A stretch of DNA of 64,000 nucleotides from Mechercharimyces sp. CAU 1602 (GTDB lineage Bacteria > Bacillota > Bacilli > Thermoactinomycetales > JANTPT01), in the NCBI RefSeq assembly GCF_024753565.1, contig NZ_JANTPT010000001.1, forward strand, positions 1,815,336-1,879,335. Direction: 5' to 3'. Each line of letters starts with the position of its first letter. Positions within the stretch are counted from its first letter, which is position 1. Below the pieces are notes generated by a model. That model was not told the DNA's origin, did not search any database, and saw nothing but the letters and a program-made list of their open reading frames with translations. The position numbers and the translations under genes were made by a program. Positions 35,325 through 45,215 of this stretch are shown here, in pieces.

Positions 35325-37606
35325 CGGCTCACTTCTCCTTTCACTTGAATCGACGGTAATTGGCCACCGTTATCTCGGAAACCACTGATCCTAATCTGGA
35401 TGCGTCGCAGTGGGGAAACATAGTTTGCAGGCTTTTTAATCTCGCTTGTCCCTGATTCTACCTTCACCCATTTCTTCTCTTTCACATTGAAAATCTCAAT
35501 ATCCAGCCCTAACATGTCCGTCTTCACCTGCAATTCTTTCACTGAAAGCTGTTCTTGCACAGGGAGATCATAAGCGAGCACCGCAACATCACTTCTTCCC
35601 CAAAAGATTCCATCATGCTCTAACATGAGCTTCCCTTGGATCACTTTTGGTTGAATTGAGCCCAAAGGCCAAAAAATCTCCCCGTTCTCCTCAGGTGAAA
35701 TGGTAATGGGTGCTGATATCAGAGTTAGATACTCCACTTTCTGATTCACAGATTCATTTCCTTCCTCTACCTCCAGCTCATAAAGAGAATCTTTCGTCCA
35801 CCCATACAGTTTCATATCCGACTGCGCTATGTGGATCATATATGCTTGAAGCAATATCTCTTTTCTCGTCATATTGGGCGATGGAGATGAAGGAGAAGAG
35901 AGGAAGAATGGATTCGGCTTCAGCTGATCCAGCTCGATCTTCACATCCTTTTCCTCACCCGCCTCCAAACCACCCACCTGTTTCTCCAGTTTCCCAATCC
36001 GTAGTACAGCATCTTCTAATGCAATCTTCGAGTTATTCCGTACCTTCCCTACTAGATCGCTACCTTTCATCCGCAATTCAACTTGAATCGGCCCTCTAAC
36101 ATCCACTTCCGTATGAATATAAGAACGAACAACCGCCCAATGACCAACGTCAGAATAGGTTACGCTATCTCCTCGATCAGTTGAGGGGCGTACCATTCCT
36201 GCACGTAACACCTCATGCTCCAACTCAAAGGGCCATAAAAATGCGTGCTCTTTTCCTGACATGGTATAATCACCACTCTTGGGCACTACTACTCCCGCAA
36301 CACCATTTACGCTAGCTACTCCGTCTTCATCGATCTCGGCATAGCCCAACTGATGCACCAACGCATCACTCCCGCGAATTTTCTCCACATATCCGTAAAT
36401 GCCACACGTAACTACTAGTCCGATGAGAGGAATCATGCCCCACATCCACACTTGTTTTTTAAAGCGTGATAATACCCAATAAATTAGAGGCCCTACGGTC
36501 GCCACATAAAGCAGAAAAATAAGCGCCATCACTTTAAGACTCGGTAGTTTTAAATGTGGCATTTTATACAGAGCCTCATTTAAAAGCCAAGAGTTACCCT
36601 CAAACAAAAGGGTATCATCCTCAACTGTATATATCTTACTGTCCTGAAGCAGAGTTGCCCATAACTCTGCATTGCCTCGCCAGTCGACGAGTGGCTCAAG
36701 AGAGAGATCATATGCAGCAAAAAATACTTTGCCTTCACCTAAAGATCGTACCGCCACGAGCGGCAGTGTTTTTGTTTTTGCTACTATTTCTCCTTCCTCT
36801 TTTACAGTTGCTTTTGTAATTTTCCATTGATCTAATGCGGGAGCTTCTCCCCATTTCTCCAAGCCCTCACTCATTCCCTCAGCTTCACTCACTCCGGCTA
36901 CCGTAACTGGCAATACGTCTTCCCAATCTTTATAAGCCGCCTTACCCTGACCACCTGCCACTACAAGTGTTCCACCATTACGCACCCAGCCCTCGATCGC
37001 TTTCCGTTTCTTCTTTTCCATCATCTCAGGACTGCGATTAATCATAATCACATCCAAACTGGCAAGGGCCCGTGATTTGTCAGGTATCTGCGATGGTGTT
37101 AATTCTACTATGACAGCTGGTGACTGATCACTTTCTATCTGCTTGATCATCCTTTTTGTCTCTGGTTGATCGCTAATTATCCCTACAAGTCGATCTTCAC
37201 TACCTAATGAAGAAGCAATAAGGTCTACTTCTTTTATCACCTCTTTTCCCACTATAAACTGAACGCTAGGTTCTTCTTCATTAAAAAGTCTAGAAGGTAT
37301 CACAAACGAAACTGCTTTTGTCCTATCTGCGGCCAATTCAACCGAGTGGCTGATTTCAGGAACATACTTAAGTGAGGTCTCTTGCGACTTACTGGTCAAT
37401 CGCAGGAGACCAGCTAAATCTTTTTTACTATTGTTTGTGATTGAGACCTTTACTGGAACCCAACCTTCCTTGTACTTACCATCAAACCCTTCTTCCACTT
37501 TTAGTTCAAGCTGTTCGTCCCCACTTGCCTCACTATTAGCAAGGGGGGTGAAGAGTAAAGCGACCATCACCATGATAACCGACATTTTACGAATCCATGT
37601 TTTCAC
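35321..37606 (-). CDS. Large exported membrane protein with GATase-like region, ABC exporter partner
   Basis: 761 residues from the GTG at 37606, which follows AAAAGGAGA; the frame upstream of it is not coding. Domains, in order: a signal-type N-terminus (about residues 1-25), an extracellular beta-rich region with SITNNSKKDLAGLLRL (CARDB-like), a Rossmann-like stretch including GWVRNGGTLVVAGGQG (GATase1/BatA-like), and two membrane segments around residues 360-410 (ALIFLLYVATVGPLIYW, GMIPLIGLVVTCGIYGY), followed by a further extracellular beta-rich half. I do not recognise a named family. Genetic coupling to an ABC-2 ATPase and permease suggests it assists that exporter or anchors it to the wall. 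Confidence 0.7.
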   Translation of the reverse strand: MKTWIRKMSVIMVMVALLFTPLANSEASGDEQLELKVEEGFDGKYKEGWVPVKVSITNNSKKDLAGLLRLTSKSQETSLKYVPEISHSVELAADRTKAVSFVIPSRLFNEEEPSVQFIVGKEVIKEVDLIASSLGSEDRLVGIISDQPETKRMIKQIESDQSPAVIVELTPSQIPDKSRALASLDVIMINRSPEMMEKKKRKAIEGWVRNGGTLVVAGGQGKAAYKDWEDVLPVTVAGVSEAEGMSEGLEKWGEAPALDQWKITKATVKEEGEIVAKTKTLPLVAVRSLGEGKVFFAAYDLSLEPLVDWRGNAELWATLLQDSKIYTVEDDTLLFEGNSWLLNEALYKMPHLKLPSLKVMALIFLLYVATVGPLIYWVLSRFKKQVWMWGMIPLIGLVVTCGIYGYVEKIRGSDALVHQLGYAEIDEDGVASVNGVAGVVVPKSGDYTMSGKEHAFLWPFELEHEVLRAGMVRPSTDRGDSVTYSDVGHWAVVRSYIHTEVDVRGPIQVELRMKGSDLVGKVRNNSKIALEDAVLRIGKLEKQVGGLEAGEEKDVKIELDQLKPNPFFLSSPSSPSPNMTRKEILLQAYMIHIAQSDMKLYGWTKDSLYELEVEEGNESVNQKVEYLTLISAPITISPEENGEIFWPLGSIQPKVIQGKLMLEHDGIFWGRSDVAVLAYDLPVQEQLSVKELQVKTDMLGLDIEIFNVKEKKWVKVESGTSEIKKPANYVSPLRRIQIRISGFRDNGGQLPSIQVKGEVSR

Positions 37607-37868
37607 CCTACACTCTCCTTTTTTTATTTTTATGTATGCTTTTAAGCTAGCACCTATCGCATTAAAAAGTTGAGTGGATACCATCTTACACTCTTCTCCA
37701 TCTTACATAGTAATTCTATGGAATAAAGGAGAAAAAATCTGAAGAAATTCTTAAGAACTGGGATGTAGTATTTCAGTGTAGAGAAACTTTTCACACGTTT
37801 ATTGCTACTAGCCTCCGGAAACACTAACGAATATAATAGGAGTATCAATAAATGAACAGGGTGAAAAC

Positions 37869-38948
37869 ATGCCACAAACAAAATTTTTCCACACTTTATA
37901 TGCGCTCATTCTCCTTGCCTTACTTATCTATCTCGGTACAAAGATCGATTTTATCTTTTTACCGATAGTTGTTACATTCCAAACACTTTTCTTCCCCTTT
38001 TTAATTGCGGGATTACTCTTTTATCTCTTTCGTCCCATCGTTGTTCTTCTACATCAATATCGCATTCCCAAAGCATTATCTATCCTCCTGATCTACCTGG
38101 CCTTCATAGGAGTAGTAACTCTAGCTGTACTCTTAATTGGACCCGTGTTACAAGCGCAGTTTACCAGCCTGATTGAGCGCACTCCTGAGCTTATTTTTGA
38201 TATTGAAAAACAGATAAATCACCTACAAAAAAACCCTTGGGTGATCGACATAATGAAACAAATCAATTTAGAAGAGTATACACAACAAGCTTCACAATAT
38301 ATTAGTGATGGACTCTCTACCATTGGCACCAATGTCGCTTCACTTATCGGAGTGATCACCAATATTGTACTAGCCTTTGTCACAGTACCCTTTATCCTCT
38401 TTTATATGTTAAAAGAAGGGGAAAAAGCGCCTGAACAAGTACTCAAACTTCTACCTACAAATCGTAGACAAGCAGGGCGTTCTATCCTTAGTGATATGGA
38501 TCGTGCGATTAGTTCATTTATTCAAGGACAGGTCACCGTTAGCTTCTTTGTCGGTACACTTGCCTTGATCGGTTATTGGATCATTGGTTTGGACTACGCA
38601 CTCTTGCTCGCCTTAGTAATGATGTTTACCAACGTCATTCCCTATATCGGTCCCTTCATCGGTACCGTTCCCGCTCTCATTGTCGGCTTTATCGATCGAC
38701 CCATCATGGCACTCTATGTTCTCATCGTGGCCGTCATTGCCCAACAGCTAGAAGGGAATTTAATTTCACCATTAGTGATGGGAAAAACGCTTAACGTTCA
38801 CCCTCTTACCATCATTGTTGTTTTATTGGTCTCAGGTAGTTTAGCTGGTTTCCTCGGATTATTATTAGCCGTTCCTACCTATGCTGTTTCCAAAGTAGTC
38901 GTCAGCCATGTGTATCAATTATGGCGCCTCCGCCTACACAGCGACTAA
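37869..38948 (+). CDS. AI-2E family transporter
   Basis: 359 residues with about seven or eight membrane helices of the AI-2E/PerM/YtvI family (conserved GxxxP-type loop and a long amphipathic helix after the third segment). Some members export autoinducer-2, others act in sodium or pH homeostasis; which applies here cannot be read. Preceded by AGGGTG and followed by a strong terminator. Divergent from the large membrane protein gene. Confidence 0.85.
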   Translation: MPQTKFFHTLYALILLALLIYLGTKIDFIFLPIVVTFQTLFFPFLIAGLLFYLFRPIVVLLHQYRIPKALSILLIYLAFIGVVTLAVLLIGPVLQAQFTSLIERTPELIFDIEKQINHLQKNPWVIDIMKQINLEEYTQQASQYISDGLSTIGTNVASLIGVITNIVLAFVTVPFILFYMLKEGEKAPEQVLKLLPTNRRQAGRSILSDMDRAISSFIQGQVTVSFFVGTLALIGYWIIGLDYALLLALVMMFTNVIPYIGPFIGTVPALIVGFIDRPIMALYVLIVAVIAQQLEGNLISPLVMGKTLNVHPLTIIVVLLVSGSLAGFLGLLLAVPTYAVSKVVVSHVYQLWRLRLHSD

Positions 38949-38974
38949 ATCACCTAAAACCACCAAACCATACT

Positions 38975-39007
38975 AAAAGCGCCCCTGAACATCAGAGGCG
39001 CTTTTTC
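38975..39007. terminator. Bidirectional terminator between AI-2E family gene and yfkAB
   Basis: AAAAGCGCC...GGCGCTTTTT arms around 38975-38984 and 38996-39006 with flanking A and T tracts, lying between convergent stops at 38948 and 39014. Confidence 0.8.
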
Positions 39008-39013
39008 ATCTTT

Positions 39014-40138
39014 CTAAAATACCGTTACCTTCGCTGCTCGCTCCATGAAATCCCAGTCATCATAATAAGTATCCGCTACCAAAATGTTTGGGCCACTACA
39101 ACGCGCCTTTGGACAAAAACAATGGTGTTTTTGGGCGAGTGGATGCTGTAACCACTGCTCAAAAACCGATGTAAGCGTATCTGTATGAATGTTCCCCAGT
39201 GCTGAGACATCAGCGAAATCTGTAACGTAAATATCCCCACTAAAAATATTCGCATTCAAGCGATTGCGACCATCAGGATCGTGGCGTACAGTCACGTTAG
39301 AGGTATGGTGCAACTTCTGCCACAACACTCGATCCGCTTCTTTTTCGCTGCAGGGATAAAAAGGCAATGTGCCTAGCAACACCCATGTATCAGGGTTGCG
39401 AATTTCCAACAATGTTTCAATCGTCTCTCTAAATTGATCTAGTGTTAATGTTTCCATCCCACTAGCGAAATCACTAGGATATAGAGGGTGAACTTCATGT
39501 CGCTGACAACCCATCTCTACCACAGTGCGATGCATCTGTTCCATATACGAGGCCGTGTATGGGCTTAACAACGATTCGGCCGATACGAAGACACCGTTCT
39601 TGGTCAATATCTGCGCGTTTTCAATCATTCGATTATATAATTTCTCAGCTTGACTCAGACTCGCTTCTCGTGAGGCATGAGCAAAGACGATACGGTGAAA
39701 ATCGTTAACATCCCGATAGTTGTAAGAGATATGTAACACATCTAGATCTTCTATCCAATCCTCATACCGAGATAGTGGTAAAGTCAAATTAGAATTTAAT
39801 TGTGTATAAATGCCACGTTCCTTCGCATATGTTAAGAGCGGTTGAATCGTCTCTTTAACCACACGTGGATTGATGATCGGCTCTCCCCCGGTTAAACTTA
39901 ACGTTTCCAAAGTATCAATCTCGTCTAAACGACGAATCAGCTTATCCACCGGAATCGGTATCCCTTCACGCTCCACTAAGCTCTCCCCTACCGCACAATG
40001 CTCACACCGTAAGTTACACAAATGAGTAACTGTGAACTCAACACTCGTCAACGCATAGGACCCTCTCTCTAAACGGTTATACCACGGATCCCACGGGTCC
40101 CATAGAGGTGAAATCTCTCTCTTCGCTGTTATTGTCAT
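39014..40138 (-). CDS. yfkAB: Radical SAM/CxCxxxxC protein YfkAB
   Basis: 374 residues. Radical SAM motif CNLRCEHC near residue 45 and the family's C-terminal CFCPKARC (CxCxxxxC). This is the undivided version of the protein that in B. subtilis 168 is split into yfkA and yfkB by a frameshift (as I recall). Substrate unknown; CxCxxxxC suggests a second Fe-S site. The ATG at 40138 follows GGGAGGG; an upstream TTG is not needed. Monocistronic, leftward. Confidence 0.9.
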   Translation of the reverse strand: MTITAKREISPLWDPWDPWYNRLERGSYALTSVEFTVTHLCNLRCEHCAVGESLVEREGIPIPVDKLIRRLDEIDTLETLSLTGGEPIINPRVVKETIQPLLTYAKERGIYTQLNSNLTLPLSRYEDWIEDLDVLHISYNYRDVNDFHRIVFAHASREASLSQAEKLYNRMIENAQILTKNGVFVSAESLLSPYTASYMEQMHRTVVEMGCQRHEVHPLYPSDFASGMETLTLDQFRETIETLLEIRNPDTWVLLGTLPFYPCSEKEADRVLWQKLHHTSNVTVRHDPDGRNRLNANIFSGDIYVTDFADVSALGNIHTDTLTSVFEQWLQHPLAQKHHCFCPKARCSGPNILVADTYYDDWDFMERAAKVTVF

Positions 40139-40261
40139 GGAATCCCTCCCCAAATGTCCATATCAAACAGAGGAGAGGCTGTCATTTTCCCTGCTCCCGA
40201 ATGTAACGATGAGCAGTGAAAACACCCTCTCGCTCTGTTCGTATTCTTTATCCCTATACCG

Positions 40262-41650
40262 TTAAGCTTTAGGAGCGATCATGTTTTCCGGACGAACCAC
40301 TTCATCAAATTTCTCCTCAGTGAGAAGCCCACTCGCCAATGCTGCTTCTTTCAGCGTTAACCCTTTTTGATGCGCATTCTTTGCTATCATCGCCGCATTC
40401 TCATATCCGATATGAGGGTTAAGTGCTGTGACCAACATAAGAGAGTTATTAAGGTACTCTGCAATCTTCTCATGGTTAGGTTCAATCCCAACTGCACACT
40501 TATCATGGAAAGAACGCATGCCGTCTGCTAAGAGGGTAGCTGATTGCAAGAAATTATATATGATGACCGGCTTGAAGACATTTAGTTCAAAATTGCCTTG
40601 ACTCGCAGCAAAACTGATCGCCGTATCGTTCCCCATTACCTGCGCTACAACCATGGTGAGCGCTTCACTCTGAGTCGGGTTAACTTTTCCTGGCATAATG
40701 GAGCTGCCCGGTTCATTTGCAGGAATAGTAATTTCACCCAAACCACAACGCGGGCCACTTGCCAACCATCGCACATCGTTAGCAATTTTCATCAAGTCCG
40801 CCGCCAATGCCTTAAGAGCACCGTGTGTATACACCACTTCATCATGACTCGTTAGTGCATGAAATTTATTAGGTGCAGAAACAAACTCTTTGCCGGTCAG
40901 TTGACTAATTTCACTTGCCACCAACTCACCAAATCGAGGATGAGCATTAATACCTGTACCAACAGCGGTACCACCTATTGCAAGCTCTTTTAGATAGCGA
41001 CTACTTTCCATAATCATCTGTTCACTTTTTTCCAGCATGCGATGCCACCCGCTGATTTCTTGTCCTAAAGTAAGTGGGGTTGCATCCTGTAGATGGGTAC
41101 GTCCGATCTTTATAATATCCCTAAATTCTTCCATCTTTTCTGCCAAGGTATCTTTCAGCAAGACCAGTGCGGGCAGTACGTTGTCTTCAATCACAATTAA
41201 AGCTGCTACATGGAGCGCAGTCGGAAATGTATCATTCGAGCTTTGCGACATATTCACATCATCATTAGGATGAAGGCGTAAGTTACTCCCCTGTTCCGCT
41301 AAAATCTGATTGCCACGATGAGCGATCACTTCATTTGTATTCATGTTGGACTGCGTTCCGCTTCCCGTTTGCCACACCACCAGGGGAAAATGATCATTTA
41401 ATTTACCGGCAATAACTTCATCCGCCGCTTGTACAATGGCGTCTGACTTCTCTTGCGGTAACTTCCCTAGCTTTTGGTTACTGATCGCCGCACTGCGCTT
41501 CAGCACTGCAAAAGCGCGAATCACTTCCAGCGGCATCGTCTCCTCACCAATTTTAAAGTTTTCTAAGCTGCGTTGCGTTTGAGCGGCCCACAATTTATCG
41601 ACAGGCACTTTCATTTCACCTAAGGTATCTTTCTCAATGCGATATTCCAT
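40262..41650 (-). CDS. fumC: Class II fumarate hydratase
   Basis: 462 residues. Contains the class II signature [11 protein letters not shown] and [14 protein letters not shown], where catalytic His and Ser of the fumarase/aspartase family lie. Converts fumarate to malate in the citric acid cycle, cytoplasmic, oxygen-stable without Fe-S. The ATG at 41650 follows GAAGGAGGAG; frame extension to 41704 is not coding. Ordinary single gene. Confidence 0.95.
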   Translation of the reverse strand: MEYRIEKDTLGEMKVPVDKLWAAQTQRSLENFKIGEETMPLEVIRAFAVLKRSAAISNQKLGKLPQEKSDAIVQAADEVIAGKLNDHFPLVVWQTGSGTQSNMNTNEVIAHRGNQILAEQGSNLRLHPNDDVNMSQSSNDTFPTALHVAALIVIEDNVLPALVLLKDTLAEKMEEFRDIIKIGRTHLQDATPLTLGQEISGWHRMLEKSEQMIMESSRYLKELAIGGTAVGTGINAHPRFGELVASEISQLTGKEFVSAPNKFHALTSHDEVVYTHGALKALAADLMKIANDVRWLASGPRCGLGEITIPANEPGSSIMPGKVNPTQSEALTMVVAQVMGNDTAISFAASQGNFELNVFKPVIIYNFLQSATLLADGMRSFHDKCAVGIEPNHEKIAEYLNNSLMLVTALNPHIGYENAAMIAKNAHQKGLTLKEAALASGLLTEEKFDEVVRPENMIAPKA

Positions 41651-41892
41651 TGCTTCTCCTCCTTCATGTTTATGTATCCATCCGTATTTTATCATTTGTA
41701 GCACCGCAAGAAACCATCAATCGACATTTTCTTGTCCAAAGTTGTTGATGTTCTAATTTACATACTTCTTCGCATCCTTAATCTCCGAAATGATCCACTA
41801 ATGGGAAGTGATCCCTCGCATGACTTCTGCAATTCGACTGAGACTATAAACACAAATACATTCCACTATAACGAAAGAAATAAGGTGAAAAT

Positions 41893-42717
41893 ATGAGATC
41901 GACCTGTACATCCCTTGGACTGCTTTTGTTCTCTTTATTATTACTCTTCCCTACTCAAACTGAAGCTACTTCATATAGGGACATCAGCAATGTACAACAT
42001 GACTGGTACTTTAAAAAGAGCATCAACCACCAACCTGCTGAAACAGAACCTGAATTTAAAGAACTGCTTCAAAAGTACGATGGAATCTATATCGGCAATA
42101 CAGAAAAAAAAGTGCTTTACCTCACTTTTGATAATGGCTATGAAAACGGATATACACATGAGGTATTGGATACCCTTCAGGACAAACATGTACCCGCTGC
42201 TTTTTTTGTCACTGGACATTATTTACAGGATCAACCAGAGCTTGTGAAACGCATGGTAAGTGATGGCCATATCGTTGGCAATCACTCGTGGAGCCATCCC
42301 GATTTCACGGATGTTAGCAATAAACAAATTACGGAAGAATTGAAACGGGTAAAGGACAAGTTTACTGCTATCACTGGTATAAAGGAAATGAAGTATTTGC
42401 GACCACCACGTGGAGTTTTTAGTGAACGCACACTCGCGCATAGCAATGAACTAGGCTATACCAATGTGTTTTGGTCACTTGCTTATCGCGACTGGGAAAC
42501 GGATAAGCAGAAAGGATCCTCATACGCTTATGATAAAATCATGAACCAGGTTCACCCTGGTGCTATTCTACTCTTACATTCTGTAAGCAGAGATAATGCC
42601 AAGGCACTCCCCCGCATAATTGACGAATTAAAAAAAGAAGGGTACGAATTTCACAGTTTAGACCAATTTGAGCTCGAAAAAAGGCTCGATCCGCTCTTCA
42701 TGTCGCCAAACACTTGA
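41893..42717 (+). CDS. pdaA: Polysaccharide deacetylase, PdaA-like
   Basis: 274 residues. Signal peptide (CTSLGLLLFSLLLLFP), then NodB domain: motif 1 LTFDNGYENGYT, metal motif HSWSHPD (HxxxH type), and a C-terminal LLHSVS. This N-terminal DNGY and downstream sequence are characteristic of PdaA, which removes acetyl from MurNAc to form muramic-delta-lactam in spore cortex. The ATG is preceded by AAGGTG. A sigma-G promoter is expected but I could not resolve one upstream (41705-41892). Confidence 0.85.
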   Translation: MRSTCTSLGLLLFSLLLLFPTQTEATSYRDISNVQHDWYFKKSINHQPAETEPEFKELLQKYDGIYIGNTEKKVLYLTFDNGYENGYTHEVLDTLQDKHVPAAFFVTGHYLQDQPELVKRMVSDGHIVGNHSWSHPDFTDVSNKQITEELKRVKDKFTAITGIKEMKYLRPPRGVFSERTLAHSNELGYTNVFWSLAYRDWETDKQKGSSYAYDKIMNQVHPGAILLLHSVSRDNAKALPRIIDELKKEGYEFHSLDQFELEKRLDPLFMSPNT

Positions 42718-42787
42718 ATTCGTCCCTCCTCCTTCTATAATATAAAGAGGAACGCATCACTTGTTTTAAATGATTGAGGTGACGAAG

Positions 42788-43225
42788 ATGCCTTCTATCC
42801 TTCCTGAATGGACAAAATGGATTTATATTCCTTGGATTCTGTTTATGCTCTGGTTCTTTGCAACGGGTGGCTATTTTATGTTCCGAAAGTTTCTCAAGTC
42901 CATGCCCAGACAAGACGGCATATCTGATTTGGACTGGCAAGACTTCTATATTGATAAAACAAAAGACTTGTGGAGTGATGAGCAAAAAACACTGCTTAAC
43001 GAGTTGGTACAGCCTGTTCCTGAACTCTTCCGTGATACCGCTAAGCAGACCATCGCAGGCAAAATTGGTGAGTTAGCATATAAAGAGAATGCAAATACAA
43101 TGCGAGAAGACTTAATCGTACGTGGATATATTATGGCGACGCCAAAACGGGATCATAAATGGCTCATCGAAACGTTAGAAAAAAAGCAGATCGACTTAAC
43201 ACCATATCAGCAGTTACTACAATAA
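42788..43225 (+). CDS. DUF2621 family membrane protein (YneK-like)
   Basis: 145 residues with one N-terminal membrane segment (IYIPWILFMLWFFATGGYF) followed by the DUF2621 block: PRQDGISDLDWQDFY, NELVQPVPELFRD, GKIGELAYKE and the ending TPKRDHKWLIETLEKKQI. Matches B. subtilis YneK-type proteins, function unknown. The ATG at 42788 follows GAGGTGACG. Probably monocistronic; a terminator follows closely. Confidence 0.8.
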   Translation: MPSILPEWTKWIYIPWILFMLWFFATGGYFMFRKFLKSMPRQDGISDLDWQDFYIDKTKDLWSDEQKTLLNELVQPVPELFRDTAKQTIAGKIGELAYKENANTMREDLIVRGYIMATPKRDHKWLIETLEKKQIDLTPYQQLLQ

Positions 43226-43230
43226 GAAAT

Positions 43231-43272
43231 AGAAGAAGCCCTCTACATCGGATATAAAGAGGGCTTCTTCTT
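43231..43272 (+). terminator. Terminator after the DUF2621 gene
   Basis: Perfect 14-bp stem AGAAGAAGCCCTCT / AGAGGGCTTCTTCT (43231-43244, 43258-43271) six bases after the stop codon; T-rich tail. Confidence 0.85.
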
Positions 43273-43438
43273 ATATTCCCATAAAATAACAATTGATTGT
43301 CAGTACTTTATGTTCATGCTAATATTATCTGTGTGTAAAGATAGACCTTAATTTTAGAAAATCATAAAGGGTGAAGAATACGCCACTGCTTTTGATATAA
43401 TCGCTTATATTTGTGATGTTCATACATTTTTAAAGGGG

Positions 43439-44152
43439 ATGATTCCAATCCACGCTGGAATAATACTTGCTGCAGGTGTCGGCAATCGTTTTCAATCCGA
43501 CAAACCCAAACAATATTTCACTATTGATGATAAGCCAATTTTATTTTACACAATTCAATCCATGCTAAAAGCCTCCATCCTTGATCGTATTATCATCGTA
43601 TTTTCTAAACCATATCTGGAATACGGAGATAATATGATTAAAGAAACCTTTTCCCTCCAAGAGCAAACGCGCATCCATGTGTGTGCAGGTGGGGAGACAA
43701 GACAAGAGTCTCTATATAATGGGGTGCTGTATGCACAGCAGACATTTGACGCTCCTCAATTAAAAATTGTAAGCCATGATGCTGCTCGACCTTTATTGCC
43801 TGAAGAGGTAATTGATGAGAACATTGCGCTCATCCAACCTGGGAAAAGTGTAGATACGGTCAGACGTGTCTACGATACGATGTTATACAAAGACGAGAGT
43901 GGGAAAATAGATTTTATTGATCGTGATCGACTCTTTTCAGGACTAACCCCACAATCCTTTTATGCCCACGATTATCTAAACGCGTACGAACAGTTAGGTG
44001 ATACTCACAGCACCTATACATGCGCTTGTTCGCTCATGGCTGCGGCTGGGTATGAGATTCTCCTATATATAACGAATCATCCCATTCATAAAGTAACCGT
44101 GCCAGAAGATGCTACTATCATAAAACAACATTTAAAGGAGTGGGCGCTTTGA
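43439..44152 (+). CDS. tarI: D-ribitol-5-phosphate cytidylyltransferase (TarI)
   Basis: 237 residues. IspD-like fold with the nucleotide loop GIILAAGVGNRFQSDKPKQY and SHDAARPLLP near residue 120. IspD and TarI resemble one another, but the gene runs straight into a tarJ homologue (4-base overlap TTGA), so it makes CDP-ribitol for wall teichoic acid. The ATG at 43439 sits immediately after AAAGGGG with no spacer, which is unusual. A TATAAT-like -10 (43396-43401) stands upstream, its -35 unclear. Confidence 0.88.
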   Translation: MIPIHAGIILAAGVGNRFQSDKPKQYFTIDDKPILFYTIQSMLKASILDRIIIVFSKPYLEYGDNMIKETFSLQEQTRIHVCAGGETRQESLYNGVLYAQQTFDAPQLKIVSHDAARPLLPEEVIDENIALIQPGKSVDTVRRVYDTMLYKDESGKIDFIDRDRLFSGLTPQSFYAHDYLNAYEQLGDTHSTYTCACSLMAAAGYEILLYITNHPIHKVTVPEDATIIKQHLKEWAL

Positions 44153-45168
44153 AAAGCAAAAAGGTCATGCTTTATCTGCCCGAAAAATTACGTGTCGAAG
44201 AGGTAGAGATCAAAAAAAAAGGGATCATCGTTAAACCGAGCTACTTATCTGTCTGCAATGCGGATCTTCGCTATTACTATGGTGACCGTCCCAGTGAAGT
44301 CCTAAAAAAGAAATTGCCGCTCGTACTTATTCATGAAGCAGTCGGCAATGTTGTCTACAGTGATGATCCTGCTTTCGTTGAAGGTGACAATGTAGCCATC
44401 GTCCCCATCTCCCGTCATGTTTCACCACTAGCAGAAGAATACAACTACGATTATCCCGGGAGCACCTTTATGTCCAGTTCTGTTGACGGTTGTATGCAAA
44501 CCTTGCTTCCACTTACCGGTGAAAATCTAGTGAAATTTAATGATATCGAACCCCAACATGGCACTGTCATTGAGGTAGCGACGATCGCTATGCAAGCAGT
44601 GAAGAGATTAAAGCGCTTCTACAATCGCCAACCACAAAAGATTGCAGTCTGGGGAACTGGTTCGGTTGCATTTTGGACAGCCCTTCTCCTCCGAGAAGCG
44701 ATGCCAACAGCCCATATTACTGTGATTGGACGCTCGCCTAATAAATTAGAAGCCTTTTCTTTCGTTGATGAAACCATTCTTCATCAAGATATGGATTATA
44801 AAAATGAATTTGATTTGGTCGTGGAAGCTGTTGGCGGGTATGGCACACAAACCGTTATGACCAATGCGATAGATCTTGTTAAGCCCGTTGGCTGTATCTT
44901 AATGTTAGGGGTAAGCGAACAAGAAATAAATGTAAATACGCGAGGGTGGATGGAAAAAGGAATCATTATTCTTACCAGTCATCGCTCCACCTACGACGAC
45001 TTCAAAGACGTAGTAGACATGATTGAAAGTTCTTCACTCGTCAAGGAAAATCTACACAAAAGTGTTTCCTACATTCAACATGTACAACAAGTGGAAGATA
45101 TCCATGAAGCGTTTAATCAAGCTGGAAAACACCAGTTTAAAACAGTAATGAAGTGGGACCTATGCTAG
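44149..45168 (+). CDS. tarJ: Ribulose-5-phosphate reductase (TarJ)
   Basis: 339 residues of the zinc/NADPH alcohol-dehydrogenase superfamily. Starts at TTG 44149 (overlapping the tarI stop) with AAAGGAG upstream. Conserved VCNADLRYYYGDR, HEAVGN and the nucleotide fold IAVWGTGSVAFW identify the TarJ group rather than a classical ADH. It reduces ribulose-5-phosphate to ribitol-5-phosphate, the substrate for TarI. The pair therefore supplies CDP-ribitol. Convergent with the TagF-like gene, shared terminator between. Confidence 0.9.
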   Translation: MKSKKVMLYLPEKLRVEEVEIKKKGIIVKPSYLSVCNADLRYYYGDRPSEVLKKKLPLVLIHEAVGNVVYSDDPAFVEGDNVAIVPISRHVSPLAEEYNYDYPGSTFMSSSVDGCMQTLLPLTGENLVKFNDIEPQHGTVIEVATIAMQAVKRLKRFYNRQPQKIAVWGTGSVAFWTALLLREAMPTAHITVIGRSPNKLEAFSFVDETILHQDMDYKNEFDLVVEAVGGYGTQTVMTNAIDLVKPVGCILMLGVSEQEINVNTRGWMEKGIIILTSHRSTYDDFKDVVDMIESSSLVKENLHKSVSYIQHVQQVEDIHEAFNQAGKHQFKTVMKWDLC

Positions 45169-45173
45169 AAAAA

Positions 45174-45207
45174 AGAGCCAGAACCGCACATAAGCGGCTC
45201 TGGCTCT
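45174..45207. terminator. Bidirectional terminator between tarJ and the TagF-like gene
   Basis: 14-base inverted repeat AGAGCCAGAACCGC / GCGGCTCTGGCTCT with one mismatch, loop ACATAA. Sits between convergent stops at 45168 and 45216, with A and T tracts on both sides. Confidence 0.85.
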
Positions 45208-45215
45208 CTATCTTT

